A stretch of 64,000 nt of DNA from Cytobacillus pseudoceanisediminis. GTDB taxonomy: Bacteria > Bacillota > Bacilli > Bacillales > Cytobacillaceae. The stretch spans positions 3,348,001 through 3,412,000 of the forward strand of contig NZ_CP097349.1 of NCBI RefSeq assembly GCF_023516215.1, written 5' to 3'. Under the pieces are notes generated by a model. That model had not been told where the DNA came from and ran no database searches. It worked only from the letters and a program-made list of their open reading frames with translations. Positions 12,474 through 24,608 of this stretch are shown here, in pieces. The translations under genes were made by a program, and so were the position numbers. Every line of letters starts with the position of its first letter. The first letter of the stretch is position 1.

Positions 12474-13496
12474 TTATTTATTCCAACTGCATGTTTCTGT
12501 CATTCCCACCAGTGTTCTTCGGTTTCCGGTATATGGTGAACGACCATGTGCCGTAAGCATGTTATCGAGCATCAGAATATCGCCTTCTTGCCAGGAGAAC
12601 ATCACTGTTTCTTCTTCGTACACTTTTCGGATATGCTCCAGTACTTCTGGCTCAATCTCTGTTCCATCTCCATAAAAAGAATTTTTGGGAACATCCTGGA
12701 CATCATATTGCCTTAAAATTTCTTCCCTAATTTCCTTGTTAAGTGTAGTAAGGTTAAAAGCGGTTATTTGATTGAACCAGAGAGGTGCTCCGGTCACAGG
12801 ATGATCTGTTATAGCGGGACGTATCTGTTCTATCCTCAAGTGATCATCCGTTTTCCAGATACAATCCATTGCGTTTTGTCTGCAAATCTCCTCTACTTCC
12901 TCCTTAAGTTCCGTTTGAAATACATCTTGCCATTTCATTCCTAGGGTAAGTCCAAGATTTCTTACATACATTACTTGTTTGTCTTCAAACTTTTTTCTTA
13001 TCTGCGGATCAATCTTTTGATAGATTCTCCGGCTATCAGCTATTGGTGTTTCCCCACCTGAAACAGCTGCGATGTTACAGTAAAAAAAGATTTTCATTGG
13101 CCATTCGTTGCTGTAGGCCATTTCATTATGCAGCTCTATCCACTGATCTGAATCAAAATCAGTTGAAGTGTAAATTTGATTCTTTACTGCGCTTCTTGGA
13201 GTAGCATGATCTTTGTATTCAAGGAGGTCCCCTGCTATTTCACGAATAAAGGTATGAAAATCCCTAATACCCTCTACCTTAAAGCCTCTAAAAAGTATTC
13301 CTCCATGCTTTAGCAGGAAAGCATTTAGTTCTTCACGACTCTTACTGGCCCATTTGAATAAGTCTACTTCCTCAGAGTTCGGAGTGATTACAATAGGTAA
13401 GAACTTTCCTTCCTTTAGAAGATTCTTGGTAACAAGTGGCTTATTCATCTGTACAGTCTGCCTTGTTCTCCGTTCCACTTTTAGTGTTTTTGTCAT
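12474..13496 (-). CDS. TauD/SyrP-family Fe(II)/2-oxoglutarate dioxygenase, NRPS amino-acid hydroxylase
   Basis: An intact 340-residue member of the TauD/TfdA family. The iron ligands are visible as H123-x-E125 in ELHNEMAYS and H317 in NMLTAHGR, with the oxoglutarate-binding arginine in the following GNRRT. The FYC...GGETP block is typical of the SyrP-like subgroup that hydroxylates an amino acid held on an NRPS carrier domain. It sits between NRPS B and NRPS C, 53 bases after one and 14 before the next, inside the operon. By analogy with SyrP it would beta-hydroxylate the residue bound to the carrier of NRPS C, recruited by that protein's inactive condensation-like domain. The substrate is not read from sequence. 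AAAGGGAG precedes the ATG by eight bases. Confidence 0.88.
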   Translation of the reverse strand: MTKTLKVERRTRQTVQMNKPLVTKNLLKEGKFLPIVITPNSEEVDLFKWASKSREELNAFLLKHGGILFRGFKVEGIRDFHTFIREIAGDLLEYKDHATPRSAVKNQIYTSTDFDSDQWIELHNEMAYSNEWPMKIFFYCNIAAVSGGETPIADSRRIYQKIDPQIRKKFEDKQVMYVRNLGLTLGMKWQDVFQTELKEEVEEICRQNAMDCIWKTDDHLRIEQIRPAITDHPVTGAPLWFNQITAFNLTTLNKEIREEILRQYDVQDVPKNSFYGDGTEIEPEVLEHIRKVYEEETVMFSWQEGDILMLDNMLTAHGRSPYTGNRRTLVGMTETCSWNK

Positions 13497-13549
13497 TGTT
13501 TGGGCTCCCTTTTAACTTAATATTGATATAGATGTTCTTTTCCGGCTGC

Positions 13550-16500
13550 TTAATCTGCTCCGATTCCGTTCCTTTTTTGGGACTCTTGTGATTGATTATG
13601 ATAAAGTAGAAGCTTTTCCATTTCTGCCATCAGCATTCCTACTTCACACCCTGAATCAGTTCCCATTTGTGAAAGGACTGCTACAAGAAGATCCAGGTAC
13701 AAATTAATGTCATCTTCATTAAAGTGAGAGCAACTGTAGTTAATATCCAACGAGAGGCTATCTTCAGGCACGATGGAAACTGTTAATGGAAAATTCGTTT
13801 GCTCAGCAATCTCCACATCCTGCACGCTGACACCTTCAAGAAGCTGCTGTTTTCCATCCGATGACAACATATTAGGGAAATTGGCAAAAATAAGACATGT
13901 CTCGAATAAGGGATCTTTTGATTTATATCCGATTATTTCCTTAATTTCTGTTAACGGCATATGCTCAATCTGACTTATTTTTCCTTGCAGGTTTTGAACT
14001 TCGGACAAAAGGCTCCTTACAGACTTCCTTTTAGTGACTTTAACCCCGATTGGAAGGGTATTAATGAACATCCCAACCATTTCTTCAATCCCCTTTACAG
14101 GGGCTGATCGACCAGAAAATACTGAACCGAATATTACCTGCTCCTTTTTCCCGAGAAAGCTAAGTAATAGTGACCATCCGCATTGAACAATAGTATTCAA
14201 CGTAGCTTTTTCTCTAGAAGCTAAAGTCTTTAAGTTACCAGTGAGATCCAGTGAAAGCTTCCTCTTTATTTCCCTATGCCCACTGCTCGCCAAGTTTGAT
14301 TTAGTTGCAGTTCCAACAAGTATCGCCCTTTGATCGTAATTTAATAAATTCTCTTTCCAGAACTCGTCTGTGTTTGAACGATCCTGTGTGCTTTGCCAGA
14401 AAGAAAACTCGCCAAAAGAAAGGGATGCCATTCTTCTTAGCTCTATGCCTGAAATGATATTTCTGTATGCTTCTGATAGCTGGTTAATTACCATAGGCAT
14501 TGACCACCCATCAAGAAGGAGATGATGATAGGTCCAGATGAAATAATGGGTTTCTTCATTTAAGCAAATCAGTTTAAGCTTTAGCATCTGATCCCTACCT
14601 GGAATAAACCCTGTCAATCGCTGCATTCTTCTTAAATCTTCTAAATCAGTCTCGGCACTCAAACTAGATTTTCCTGACCAGTCTTCATACTCCACCTGCA
14701 CTTTAGGTTCTGAATTTATTACATGAATCGGCTTGGTGAAGCCTTCCCATAAAAAGTCCGCCCTGAGAATACTGTTAGAAGCCAATACATGATCCCATGC
14801 TTTTGAGAACGCCTGTACAGAGAACTCCCCGCAGATTCTAAACGCCATCTGTTCTACATAGACGCCTGAATTCGGGTGCATAAGTGTATGAAAAAGCATT
14901 CCTTCCTGGACCGGCGATAAAGGAAAAATGTCTTCTATATCAGTAGAATGACTACTAACAAGTTCCCATTCATCCTCTCTGAGGCTGATTTTTGGAAAAG
15001 ATTTTGGCAATAGCAGCTTATATTCAAATTGCTTGGCGAGGGCAATAATGTCCTTCACAGTTGAAACAAAAGTGGAAATAAGTATTTCAATCGTTTCATC
15101 TTTATGGACATAACTACTGTACATCCAATCTAAAGAAAGCTTTCCTCCTATGACTGCCCCCTCGACATCAATTAGATATGCTCTTCTGGACTCTTTACTT
15201 CTGATCGGTTCCGCACTCCTGTTGGAAATTTCAAAGAAATCATTTTCCCTAGAGTGCATTACTTGGCCTAGATAATTAAAACTGACATCAGATGCATTGT
15301 CTTTAAGCTCTTTATCTGTTAAATATTTCAATATTCCAAACCCGATACCATTTTGCGGTATACTTCGGATTTGTCTTACGGTACTTGTCAGGCTTTCGAG
15401 AAGTGATTGATTTTTACCTGTGTCAGACAAAAAAGGGAAAAGTGCTGTAAACCATCCAACAGTCCTGCTGAGTTGAACGCCTTTATTTATTTCTTCTCTA
15501 CCGTGTCCCTCTAGGTCTACTTTGACTTGTTTATTTCCGGTCCATTTTCTTAAAGTAAGGATTAAACTTGTAATAAGTATCTCCTGAATCTTGGCATCCA
15601 AAGTTTGATTGACACCGGTTAATAGATATTGTGTTTCTTTTTCAGTAAAACTGATCGTTTTCTTGACCTTGCTTCCCTCTGTGTTTCGAATATCCGAGTT
15701 AATGAAATCTCTAGGTATCTTGGTACTGAATGCCGCTGTTTTTTTCCAATAGGGATACTCTTTCGCCAGTTTTTCACTTTTCGCATAATTCTGGAGAAAA
15801 TGACCCCACTCTTTGAAAGACATTCCTTCATTAGGCAATTTCACTTGCTCATTCTTTAATATCTGATTGTACGCTGATTGCAGGTCCTCTAGTAATATTC
15901 TCCAGGAAACACCATCTACGATTAGATGATGGGCAGTAAAGAAAACTTCATATTTCTTTTCTTTTTCATTTCTGAAATATAGAACCTTCATCAATGGACC
16001 ATTACTAAAGTCAATAGATGACTGGGCTTCCTGAATTCTTTTATTCTGGGAATCTAACGCAGCTTCACCATTTATGTCTATCACTTCAAATGTAAAACCA
16101 GGACTATCATCCGGAATCTGTACCCACTCATCACCGTTATGGATGAACCTTGTTTGGAAAGCTTGGTGGGCTTCAACCATACACGTTAGAGCCTGCTTAA
16201 ATTCACGAACAGCAAGATCTTCTTTTGAATTGATAAAGACAGATTGGTTCCAGTGATGTGGATTTGCAAGTTCCTTTTCAAAGAACCATTTCATTATTGG
16301 TGTAAACGGCTGGCCATTTGCTCCTCCCAAATCTGTTAAATTAGAATTCAAGTATTCGTCGCTCTCGTTCTCCAGAGCAAGTGAAATATTTTCAATGGTC
16401 TGGTGTTCAAACAAGTCTTTAGTTGTTAGATGAATGTTTACTTCCTGACACTTTGCAGCAATTTGAAGTGCTAGAATGGAATCTCCGCCAAGCTCAAAAT

Positions 16501-19490
16501 AATTATCATGGATCCCTACTTTATCAACCCTAAGTACTTCTTCCCATATGCAGGCCATTTTTTCCTGAAGAGAGTTCACCGGAACAGCAATAGAAGTACG
16601 TGTATTTTCAAGAACTTCAGGCAACGGAAGAGCTTTACGGTCAACCTTTCCATTTGTAAGCATTGGCAGTTCATCCAGTACTATAATCGATCTAGGGATC
16701 ATATATTCCGGGAGCACGCTTTTGAGTGATGCTTTTAATTCCTCATTAGATATTGCTTTGTCCAAAGTTACATAAGCGTAAAGTGTTTTTCTTCCTGAAA
16801 CTGATTCTGCTTTTACAATGGACTGCCTTACTCCAGGGATAGTTAACAGTGCTTTTTCTATTTCTCCTGTCTCGACCCTGTAGCCACGTATTTTTAGCTG
16901 GTCATCGTTTCTTCCAAGAAAATCGATTTCCCCTGTAGGAGAAGATGCTACTATATCCCCCGTGCGATACATCCTCCCTCCTGGAACTGTGCTGAATGGG
17001 TCCGGCAAAAATCGTTCGGCGGTCTGCGCTGGTTTCAAATGATAACCGCTTGAGAGGATAGGTCCTCCAATGTAAAGTTCCCCCGGCTTCCCATCGGGCA
17101 CTAGTCTGTCCATGTTGTCCAGAATATAGGTTTTTCTGTTTGGGAATGGGATACCTATACTCACAATTGGTGTATCAGGCAGTTCTTTGCTAATTTTATA
17201 GTAAGTACAGGTTGTCACAATTTCTGTTGGTCCATAAAAGTTATAAAGTTCTGTTTTCCCTTTATTTACCAGGTTCCATGCTTCAGCGTGAGCTTTGGAA
17301 AGCTTGTCCCCTCCAATTGCCAGCATCCTTAACGAAGGCATTTCCAGCTGTCTATTGGTTAGACGGTAATACTGTACAACTTCAGTCCAATATGGGGTTG
17401 GAAGATTCCCAATAGTTATTTCATATTCATTCACTTTGTCTACAAATTCTTGAGCATCCCACAAATGTTCCCCCCGGATAAATACTTCTCCCCCACTAAA
17501 TAATGTCGGGAAAATTTGTTCCGTTGAAGGATCAAATGTTATAGTGCCAAATTGAAGCACTTTATCCGATTCTTTCAATTGAAAAGTTTCCTTGAAAGAT
17601 TGATAGTGAAGTAGAGCAGCATTATGGGTGACCGTCACTCCTTTAGGCTCACCTGTAGAGCCCGAGGTATACATCAGGTATGCGGAATGCAAACTGCTTA
17701 CCTCCGCTTTTGCTGTTCTACCACCAATGTCTTGTTTAACCGAGACTGGGATACAAGTAATACCAGTGAAACTAGCAGTCTGCCCTTTTTTCCTACAATC
17801 ATGAAACGAGCCTCTGAATCATGAAGAATATATCTTATCCGTTCTTCTGGCATATGCTTGTCAATAGGAACATAAACTCCGCCTGCCTTTAAGATACCCA
17901 ATATGGCAATTACAAGATCGGCCGACCTTTCCATCATGACAGCAACGTGCTGTCCTGTAGTTAGCCCTTTTTCCACCAGATGTGCTGCTAACTGATTGGA
18001 ACGGCGGTTAAGCTCTTTATATGTATAAGCATCATTTTCACTTCTCACAGCAATCTTGTTCCCGTAGATAAGAACCTGTTTCTCAAATTGTTCATGTAAT
18101 GTAAATGGTCCCGTTATCTTCTGTTTTAAAGTTCTTCCATGTATTACTGTTTTTTTCGTTTCTTTTTCATCCTTTAGCTGAAGGCTATCCACTGTTTTGT
18201 TTACATCATCAAGAACCTGATTCATAAATAAAGTTAATCTGTTCAAGATAGCCTCGGCATCATCATTATTGATTGCAGAGGAAGAAAAATGGAGGCGGAG
18301 AAGGAGTTTCCCTTCATATGGAATTACCGCTAAACTAACAGGAAAATTGGACTTTTCCTCTACCTGGAAACGAGTAATGGCTAGGCCTGCTTTTTCATCT
18401 GTAAAAAGCTTGGGATCAAATGGATAGTTCTCGAAAACAATGATGCTGTCAAATAGCGGTTTATCTGCGCTTAGCCCACTGACTTTTTGCACTTCGAACA
18501 ATGGGGTATATTCATACTGAAGCAATTCAGTCTGCTCTTTTTGAACCTGCTGGATTACTTCCAGCATTGTATCTTCCCTTTTAAGTCGAATTCTTAAGGG
18601 GAGTGTATTTATGAATGGACCGACAATTCTATCGGAGTTTCTCACTTCAGGCCTGCGACCGGACATTACTGTCCCCATTACCACATCCGTAAAGTCAGTC
18701 CTGCTGTTTATCAATAAAGCCCATAGGCTCTGTAAAACCGTAAACAGAGTTACGTTATGATCACGGGCAAGTGATTCAAGTCTTGTTCTTTCCTGTTCAG
18801 ATATAAAGCAATCCCTGTACTGATCCTGAACGGAGTGCATACTATTACCCCGTTTTGTTTTGAGATAACTGGGTTCTTCCAATCCTTCCAGCTTTCTTCG
18901 GAAAAATTCAAGAGCTTCACTAAGCTCTTGTTTGTTAAGCCAAGAAATATATTCTCCGTACTGTGGAGTATTTTCTAAACTAAGTGGCTCATCTCTTATT
19001 GTTGAATGGTAAAAGTCCAGAACATCCTTTAGTACAAGGGGCATAGACCAGCCATCCATCAAAAGGTGATGAAAGGTCCAGATGAACTCATATCCATCAG
19101 TTAGCTTTATTAAACAAAACTTCATCAAAGGTCCCTTCTCAAGGTCAAAAGGTTCTACTCGTATATCCTCAGCAGTTTTGTTAAGTTTTTCATCGGCTTC
19201 ATATAGCGGGCAATCCCATGACTTTTCCTCCCACGGAACTTTTATTTTTTTTGTACTACCTGAAGTTGGCTGTTAATCCCTTTCCAATGAAAAGTGGTCC
19301 TTAGAGCATCGTGCCGCTCGACGGTCTTTTCCCAAGCCCGACGGAAAACTTCCTTTTCAAGAGCATCTGATAATGAGAACCGAATCTGCTCAATATATAA
19401 GCCTGTTTCTGGCTGATGTACAGCATGAAACAGCATACCTTTTTGCAAGGGAGAGCATTCATAAATATTTGCAATATTTTTTATATCCAT
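13550..19490 (-). CDS. NRPS B: C-A-T-E-C
   Basis: Second synthetase, with the start ATG preceded by AAGGAG. Domains by nucleotide: C 19480-18130 (HHLLMDGWS), A 18110-16560, T around 16490 (GGDSI), epimerization 16310-14960 (HHLIVDGVSW, EGHGRE, RTVGWFT, NYLGQ) and a second C 14930-13600 (HHLLLDGWS). It ends without an A domain, so the terminal C must act on the carrier of the next protein. The A domain uses the FDPSTEQIF form and gives D-P-E-N-A-G-F-T-T-K, unassigned. The epimerization domain predicts a D residue at position two. Two shifts break the frame, at 19245-19252 (run of eight A on the coding strand) and 17786-17791 (six A). One added A repairs each. Both lie inside conserved domain sequence. 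Confidence 0.9.
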
Positions 19491-19504
19491 AAAGGGACTC
19501 CTTA

Positions 19505-22500
19505 CTAGTTACTTTGTTTAAGAGAAAGCAAAAATTTATCCAAAGCTCCTTGGTCCAGGTTTGCTTCAGGAAAATCACTTGCTACCAGGCCAATTTCTTC
19601 CGTTACTGTACAAAAACGTATCAACTCACGGATATTAGTTAGAATATCTGTACAAAGGCGACCAATATCTTCTTCAGAAAAACTTGGACTATAATGTATT
19701 CGCACACATAGTTGCTCATTGAAGATATATGGTTCAAATTCTAGGAGATAGACTCTCTTTTCAGAAGGGTTTTTTACAGACTCGCTTAGATAGCTGTGAA
19801 AAGAAAAGTGTTTTGAACGGAAAAAAGTCTGATCCACTTTTCCAAGATAGTTGTAGCTGAAGAGGCTATTACTAAGCTGCGGCCCCTCCATTTCTTTTAG
19901 CCACCGTGCGACACCATAGGTAATTCCTCCATTTGGAAATCTTCTCAAGCTGTTTTTCGCATGTTTTAACAACACATTATCTTGAGCCTTTAAAAGGCTA
20001 CCTTCCAGAAAGACTGGATAAACACTTGTAAACCACCCTACAGTCCTTGAAAGATCAATATCAGATGTAAAAGGATCACGCCCATGGCCTTCGAGATCAA
20101 TCACTAAATTTTTGTCACCTGTAAAAGTTTTCAAAGACGAAGCAACCGCTGCAAATATGACTTCATTGGCTTTTGTTTCAAAATATTTCGGAACCTCTTT
20201 TAGAAGGGAAAGGGTCAAATCTTTTTCGAGCCACCCTTCTGCTTGCTTTTACTGCCTTCAGTCCCTTTATCCACGTTAGCCAAGACGCTTTCATCCGCCT
20301 TAAAAGACCTTGTTACAAGCCATTGATTCTCTTTCTTTAATTCGTCTTCATCCAATTCTCTTAAATAACGAGACCATTCAGAGTAGGTGAAATTTTCAGG
20401 CGGCAGTGCCAGTCGATCACCTTTCAGTTTCTGTTCTAATAGTAAATCCAGATCTTGCAACAGGACCTGCCAGGAAATCATATCAACGATCAGGTGGTGG
20501 GCAATTATTATGAGTTCATTTTCCCGTTTACCATCACAATCAATATACGCAGCTATTAATAGAGGGCCTTCTGTAATGTTTAAAGATGCTTGAAGTTCTT
20601 TAGCAAACCTGCTGACTTCACTTTCAATGTCCGCAGACATATCCATTTTTATATAGAATCTGAAAAGAAGATTTATCGTCTTTGTATTTTTGTACCCAGC
20701 TACCATTCTGTTGGAAGAACCTCAGTTTCAAAGATGGATGTACTTTCATCAAATAATCGAAAGCATCCTGTAATAGGCCGTATTCGATATCTTTTTGAAC
20801 CTCTAACCGAAGTGCTTGGTTCCAGTGATTCTGATATAAGAACCCCTGAGCAAAAAACCACTGCTGAATCGGTGTTAACGGAACTGTTCCATGATCTACT
20901 GCATTTATTGACTTCTGCTTTACTTTCTTCATTGCTCTTGCCATATTGACAATTGTTTTCTTTTCAAAAATATCCTTGGGCTTTAATGTCCACCCTTTTT
21001 CTAGGAGTTTTGAGGATATCTGAATAGCGAAAATCGAGTCTCCTCCTATTTCGAAAAAGCTGTCATTCATGCTTATTTCTTCTCCGAGCAACTCGGTAAC
21101 TACGTTACTAAGAACTCTTTCTTCTTGAGTCTCCGGGAGAAGAATATCCTCACGCTCTTCCTTAGCGGATATTTTAATTTTCAATAGTTTCTTTTTATCA
21201 ACTTTTCCATTTTGAGTTAATGGAAGTTCATCCATCACTATAAACTGTGAAGGTACCATATAATGAGGCAGGCGGGCAGCAAGTTTTCTTTTTAGCTTAC
21301 TAAGCGATATGCCCAAAGGAACAACAATAAAGGCTGCTATTCTTGATAGATTATTTTCTTTTTTAAGAGCACGACCGCTTTATCAACATCCACTTGTTCT
21401 TCAATTGCTGCTTCAATTTCCCCTACCTCAATGCGGAATCCATTCACTTTAACCTGTCCGTCAATCCTTCCAAGAAAATGAATGCTTCCATCTTCGTTAT
21501 AACGAGCCAAATCACCGGTTTGGTACAGACGTTCCCCTAACCCGAAGGGATTTGGAATAAATTTATCTGCAGTTTGAGATGGCCGATTATTATAACCCCT
21601 AGTGATGCCACGCCCGCAAATATATATTTCGCCTTCAGTGCCTTGAGGAACCATATTAAGATGTTTATCGAGAATATATATTCTTGCATGTGCAGGAGGA
21701 TATCCAATTGGAACCGCAGGATGATTGCATGTTTCACCGAGTCTGTAATAGCTGGACCACACTGAAGCTTCCGTGGGACCGTATTCGTTATAAAGGTCTA
21801 TATTCGGGAATTTTTCCTTCTGAGATGTATGTAGACTCTTAGGAAAAGGTTCTCCTGCGACAATTACACATTCAAGGCTTCTCAATTGTGCTGTTCCTGC
21901 CTGGTTTAGCATTAACTGAACAAACGAGGGGACACTTAACATATGAGTTACTTTTTCTTTTTGAATTTTACCAAGCAGCTCCGGTACATCAAGCTGATTG
22001 TTCAAGTCTGTCAGGATAATTTCCCCGCCGACCGTCAGTGTCCAGAAAATACCTACCATTGAGCTGTCAAAGGATATCGAGGACAGCAGCAGAAAGCGGC
22101 AAGCTTTGTTCAATTTATATACTTGCTCTCTTGACTTGGTAGAATAATAAATGTTTTCATGGCTCACCATAACGCCCTTAGGTCTTCCAGTTGAGCCTGA
22201 CGTATAGATGATGTATGCCAGCTGCTTTGGATTTAGTTCCATTAGTGGTTCTTCCGCTGTATGAAACAAATCGTCCAATAATAGAAAATTTATATTAGGT
22301 ACAGATAAGTCCATTATTCCGTCTGTGATGATTTTCGAAATGCCTGCATCCATTATCATGTATTCGAGTCGTTCTCTGGGATACTTAAGGTCTAGAGGAA
22401 TATAGACTCCACCGGCCTTTAGAATTCCGATGATCCCAACAATGGCTTCTACACTTTGGGAAACTGCAAGCCCTATCCTCTCCTCCTGACAGATTCCAAG

Positions 22501-24055
22501 TTTTTCAATCCTCCAGCCAATTTGCTGGATTTCTCAGAAAGTTCACGGTATGTAAGGGTATCTCCTCCCATAGTTACAGCAGGAGAATCGGGATTTAAAC
22601 GGGCCTGCTTTTCAATTTCAAGTATAAGATTTGGCTGATTGGTGTTTTTAAGAAGTTGGGGGTGATTAAGGGAATTCAACTGGTGTTTTTTTCACTCTCC
22701 AGCAGTAGGGGATATTCCTCCAGTACTGCGTATGGATTTTTAGCAATCCCTCTAAGTAGCTGGATAAAGTGGCCGGTGAAGCGTTTCATTAAGTTCCCAT
22801 CATATTTTTCCGGATCAAATAATAAGCGGAAAGTAATCCCCCCATTAAACTCAATACCATCAAACTCAATTTCAAATTGTGTAATATTTCTTTTAAGTGG
22901 ATAAACTTCGAATTCAAGTGATCCGAACTTCCCTTTTGCCCCGCCTATACCTAGAAAAGCTGGCCCCAGATTGTTCTTCGTAACACTTCTCATATTTGGA
23001 AAATTAAACATTACGTTCGCACGACCCTGTTCTTCTGCCAGTCCATTATCCTGCATCAGTCTCATAAGGCTGGAATAGGTAATCTCTTTATGCTCCTTGC
23101 TTCCTTCGAATTTCTTAGAGATTTGTTTGAGTAACTCTGAGAAGGTTAAGCCCTCTGTAAAAGCTCCATCTATATAAAGTGTGTTAGCGTAGAAACCTAC
23201 GGATTTTAATGTTTTTCTGGTTCTATTAAAGAAGGGAGTGCCAACCCAGATATGCTTTTGCTGACTGTATCTGTGAAGTAAAACTTGAAAAGCAGAAAGA
23301 AGTATTATATATAAGCTCGAATCATTCATTTTTGCTGTTTCTTTTAATGCGTTTGCAAGCTTTTCATCAATTGAAAAGAATAAACAATCCCCCTTAAACG
23401 AATGATGATCAGAACTTTTTGCAGGGAGATTAACAGGATGTATACCCTTACCTCCTTGAAGCCTTTTCTTCCAATATTCTAGACTCTCTGTACTAGGGTA
23501 TGCTTGTCCTTCTTTATTTGCTGAAAATTCAAAATATTTTAAGTCTACTTCCCGCTCTTCCGGTTCCTTTCCCTGAGAATACAAATCATAGAACCTGCCA
23601 AATTCCTTCATTATAACCATCATAGAAATTCCATCTATTGCAATGTGGTGTATATTGATCAAAAGAACTTTCTGAAAAATACAATTCTCCAAGATCCTGA
23701 CTTTCATCGTGCATTTTTTTAGATCAAAAGGTGTATGAGCTTCCTCGCTTAGACTCTTGTTAAATTCTTCAAGACTTAAGTGAGAAAGGTTCTTTTGCTG
23801 GAAATCAAGTGTTTGATTTTCCATTATTTTCATAACAGGTATTCCATCTACCATTTCGTAAATCGTCCGTAATGAAGCATATCGATCTAAAACGCTCTGA
23901 AAAGAAAGTTTCAAAGCAGATATGTCTGCATCCGCAGGTAACAGCCAAGATGTAAACATATTTAAATGGTTCTGCTCTGAGGACAGATAGTGAGAACGCC
24001 AGAGATTTTCCTGATTTGGAGACAAGGAATAACTTTTTCCTGCGGTTATAGTCAT
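19505..24055 (-). CDS. NRPS A, first module: C-A-T-E
   Basis: First synthetase of the operon, ATG at 24055 with AAGGAG seven bases upstream. It opens with a C domain (HHIAIDG), so it may accept an acyl starter (lipoinitiation) or a free amino acid. Which one cannot be told by eye. The A domain (22670-21200) gives pocket residues D-S-V-L-I-A-E-V-W-K, not assigned. The carrier serine is in GGDSIFAI near 21037. The epimerization domain (20900-19510) carries HHLIVDM where the family has HHxxxDG, with EGHGRD, RTVGWFT and NYLGK present. Five one-base shifts interrupt it: 22686-22692, 22496-22497, 21359-21364, 20646-20650 and 20234-20236. Four are cured by adding a base and one by removing a base. 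The gene lies downstream of a 553-base regulatory gap. Confidence 0.88.
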
Positions 24056-24332
24056 ATTAACGCTCCTTTAAAGATAAATGCCTTCTTTTAGAGTTAAGGC
24101 AGATAATGTATGGGAAACCAGTAAAGTAATATAGGTATCAAAATGTAACTTAGTTTCTAGAGGCTTAATAAAGTACTTAAAAGAAATCTTGGCAATGAAT
24201 ACTATCAAAAACTGTAGAAATTTCGCTTACATACTAAAAGTTTCACCATTATTTCAACACCAACGAAATTTTGTCTTGATTTCTTTTAGTTCATTTAACC
24301 TAACTTACTATCACAATATAAGTAATGATTCT

Positions 24333-24355
24333 ATATACACACTTTCCCTTTTAAT
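24333..24355 (-). promoter_or_regulatory. Shared promoter-like element upstream of the NRPS operon
   Basis: Read on the minus strand, this is ATTAAAAGGGAAAGT followed by GTGTATAT. A near-identical element (one-base length differences) lies at 27662-27685 upstream of the transferase/thioesterase pair. These are the two minus-strand transcription units of the cluster. GTGTATAT could hold the -10, and no good -35 is present, which fits an activator-dependent promoter. A start here would give a leader of about 270 bases. The sequence match is observed; the promoter role is inferred. Confidence 0.5.
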
Positions 24356-24496
24356 CATTAATTTTTAAATTTACAAAGCACCCATATCTCCTTTATAAGC
24401 TGAAACATTAATCCTCTCCAATATAGTTCAGATAGCCTACCTATAAGATAATCCTGTAACCTTTTACACTTTTTATATTAATTGAATTGTAATTGG

Positions 24497-24526
24497 TTGA
24501 CTATTGAGAAAATGCACGGTTAGAAT
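24497..24526 (+). promoter_or_regulatory. Predicted sigma-A promoter of the regulator-peptide operon
   Basis: TTGACT (24497-24502) and TAGAAT (24521-24526) are separated by 18 bases, close to the sigma-A consensus. Transcription would start near 24533, about 75 bases before the regulator ATG, at the edge of the palindrome at 24535-24553. Confidence 0.55.
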
Positions 24527-24534
24527 TAATAGGA

Positions 24535-24553
24535 AATGGAAAAATTTCCATTA
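24535..24553. promoter_or_regulatory. Perfect inverted repeat, candidate operator
   Basis: The arms AATGGAAA and TTTCCATT are perfect inverted repeats with a three-base spacer. A third half-site, ATGGAAAT, follows at 24566-24573. The palindrome overlaps the predicted transcription start of the regulator-peptide operon, which suits repression or autoregulation. Which protein binds is not shown by the sequence. Confidence 0.5.
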
Positions 24554-24608
24554 ATTTTCTCAATATGGAAATTTTCTAAAATCCTATAAAATACATACGG
24601 GAGGAATT

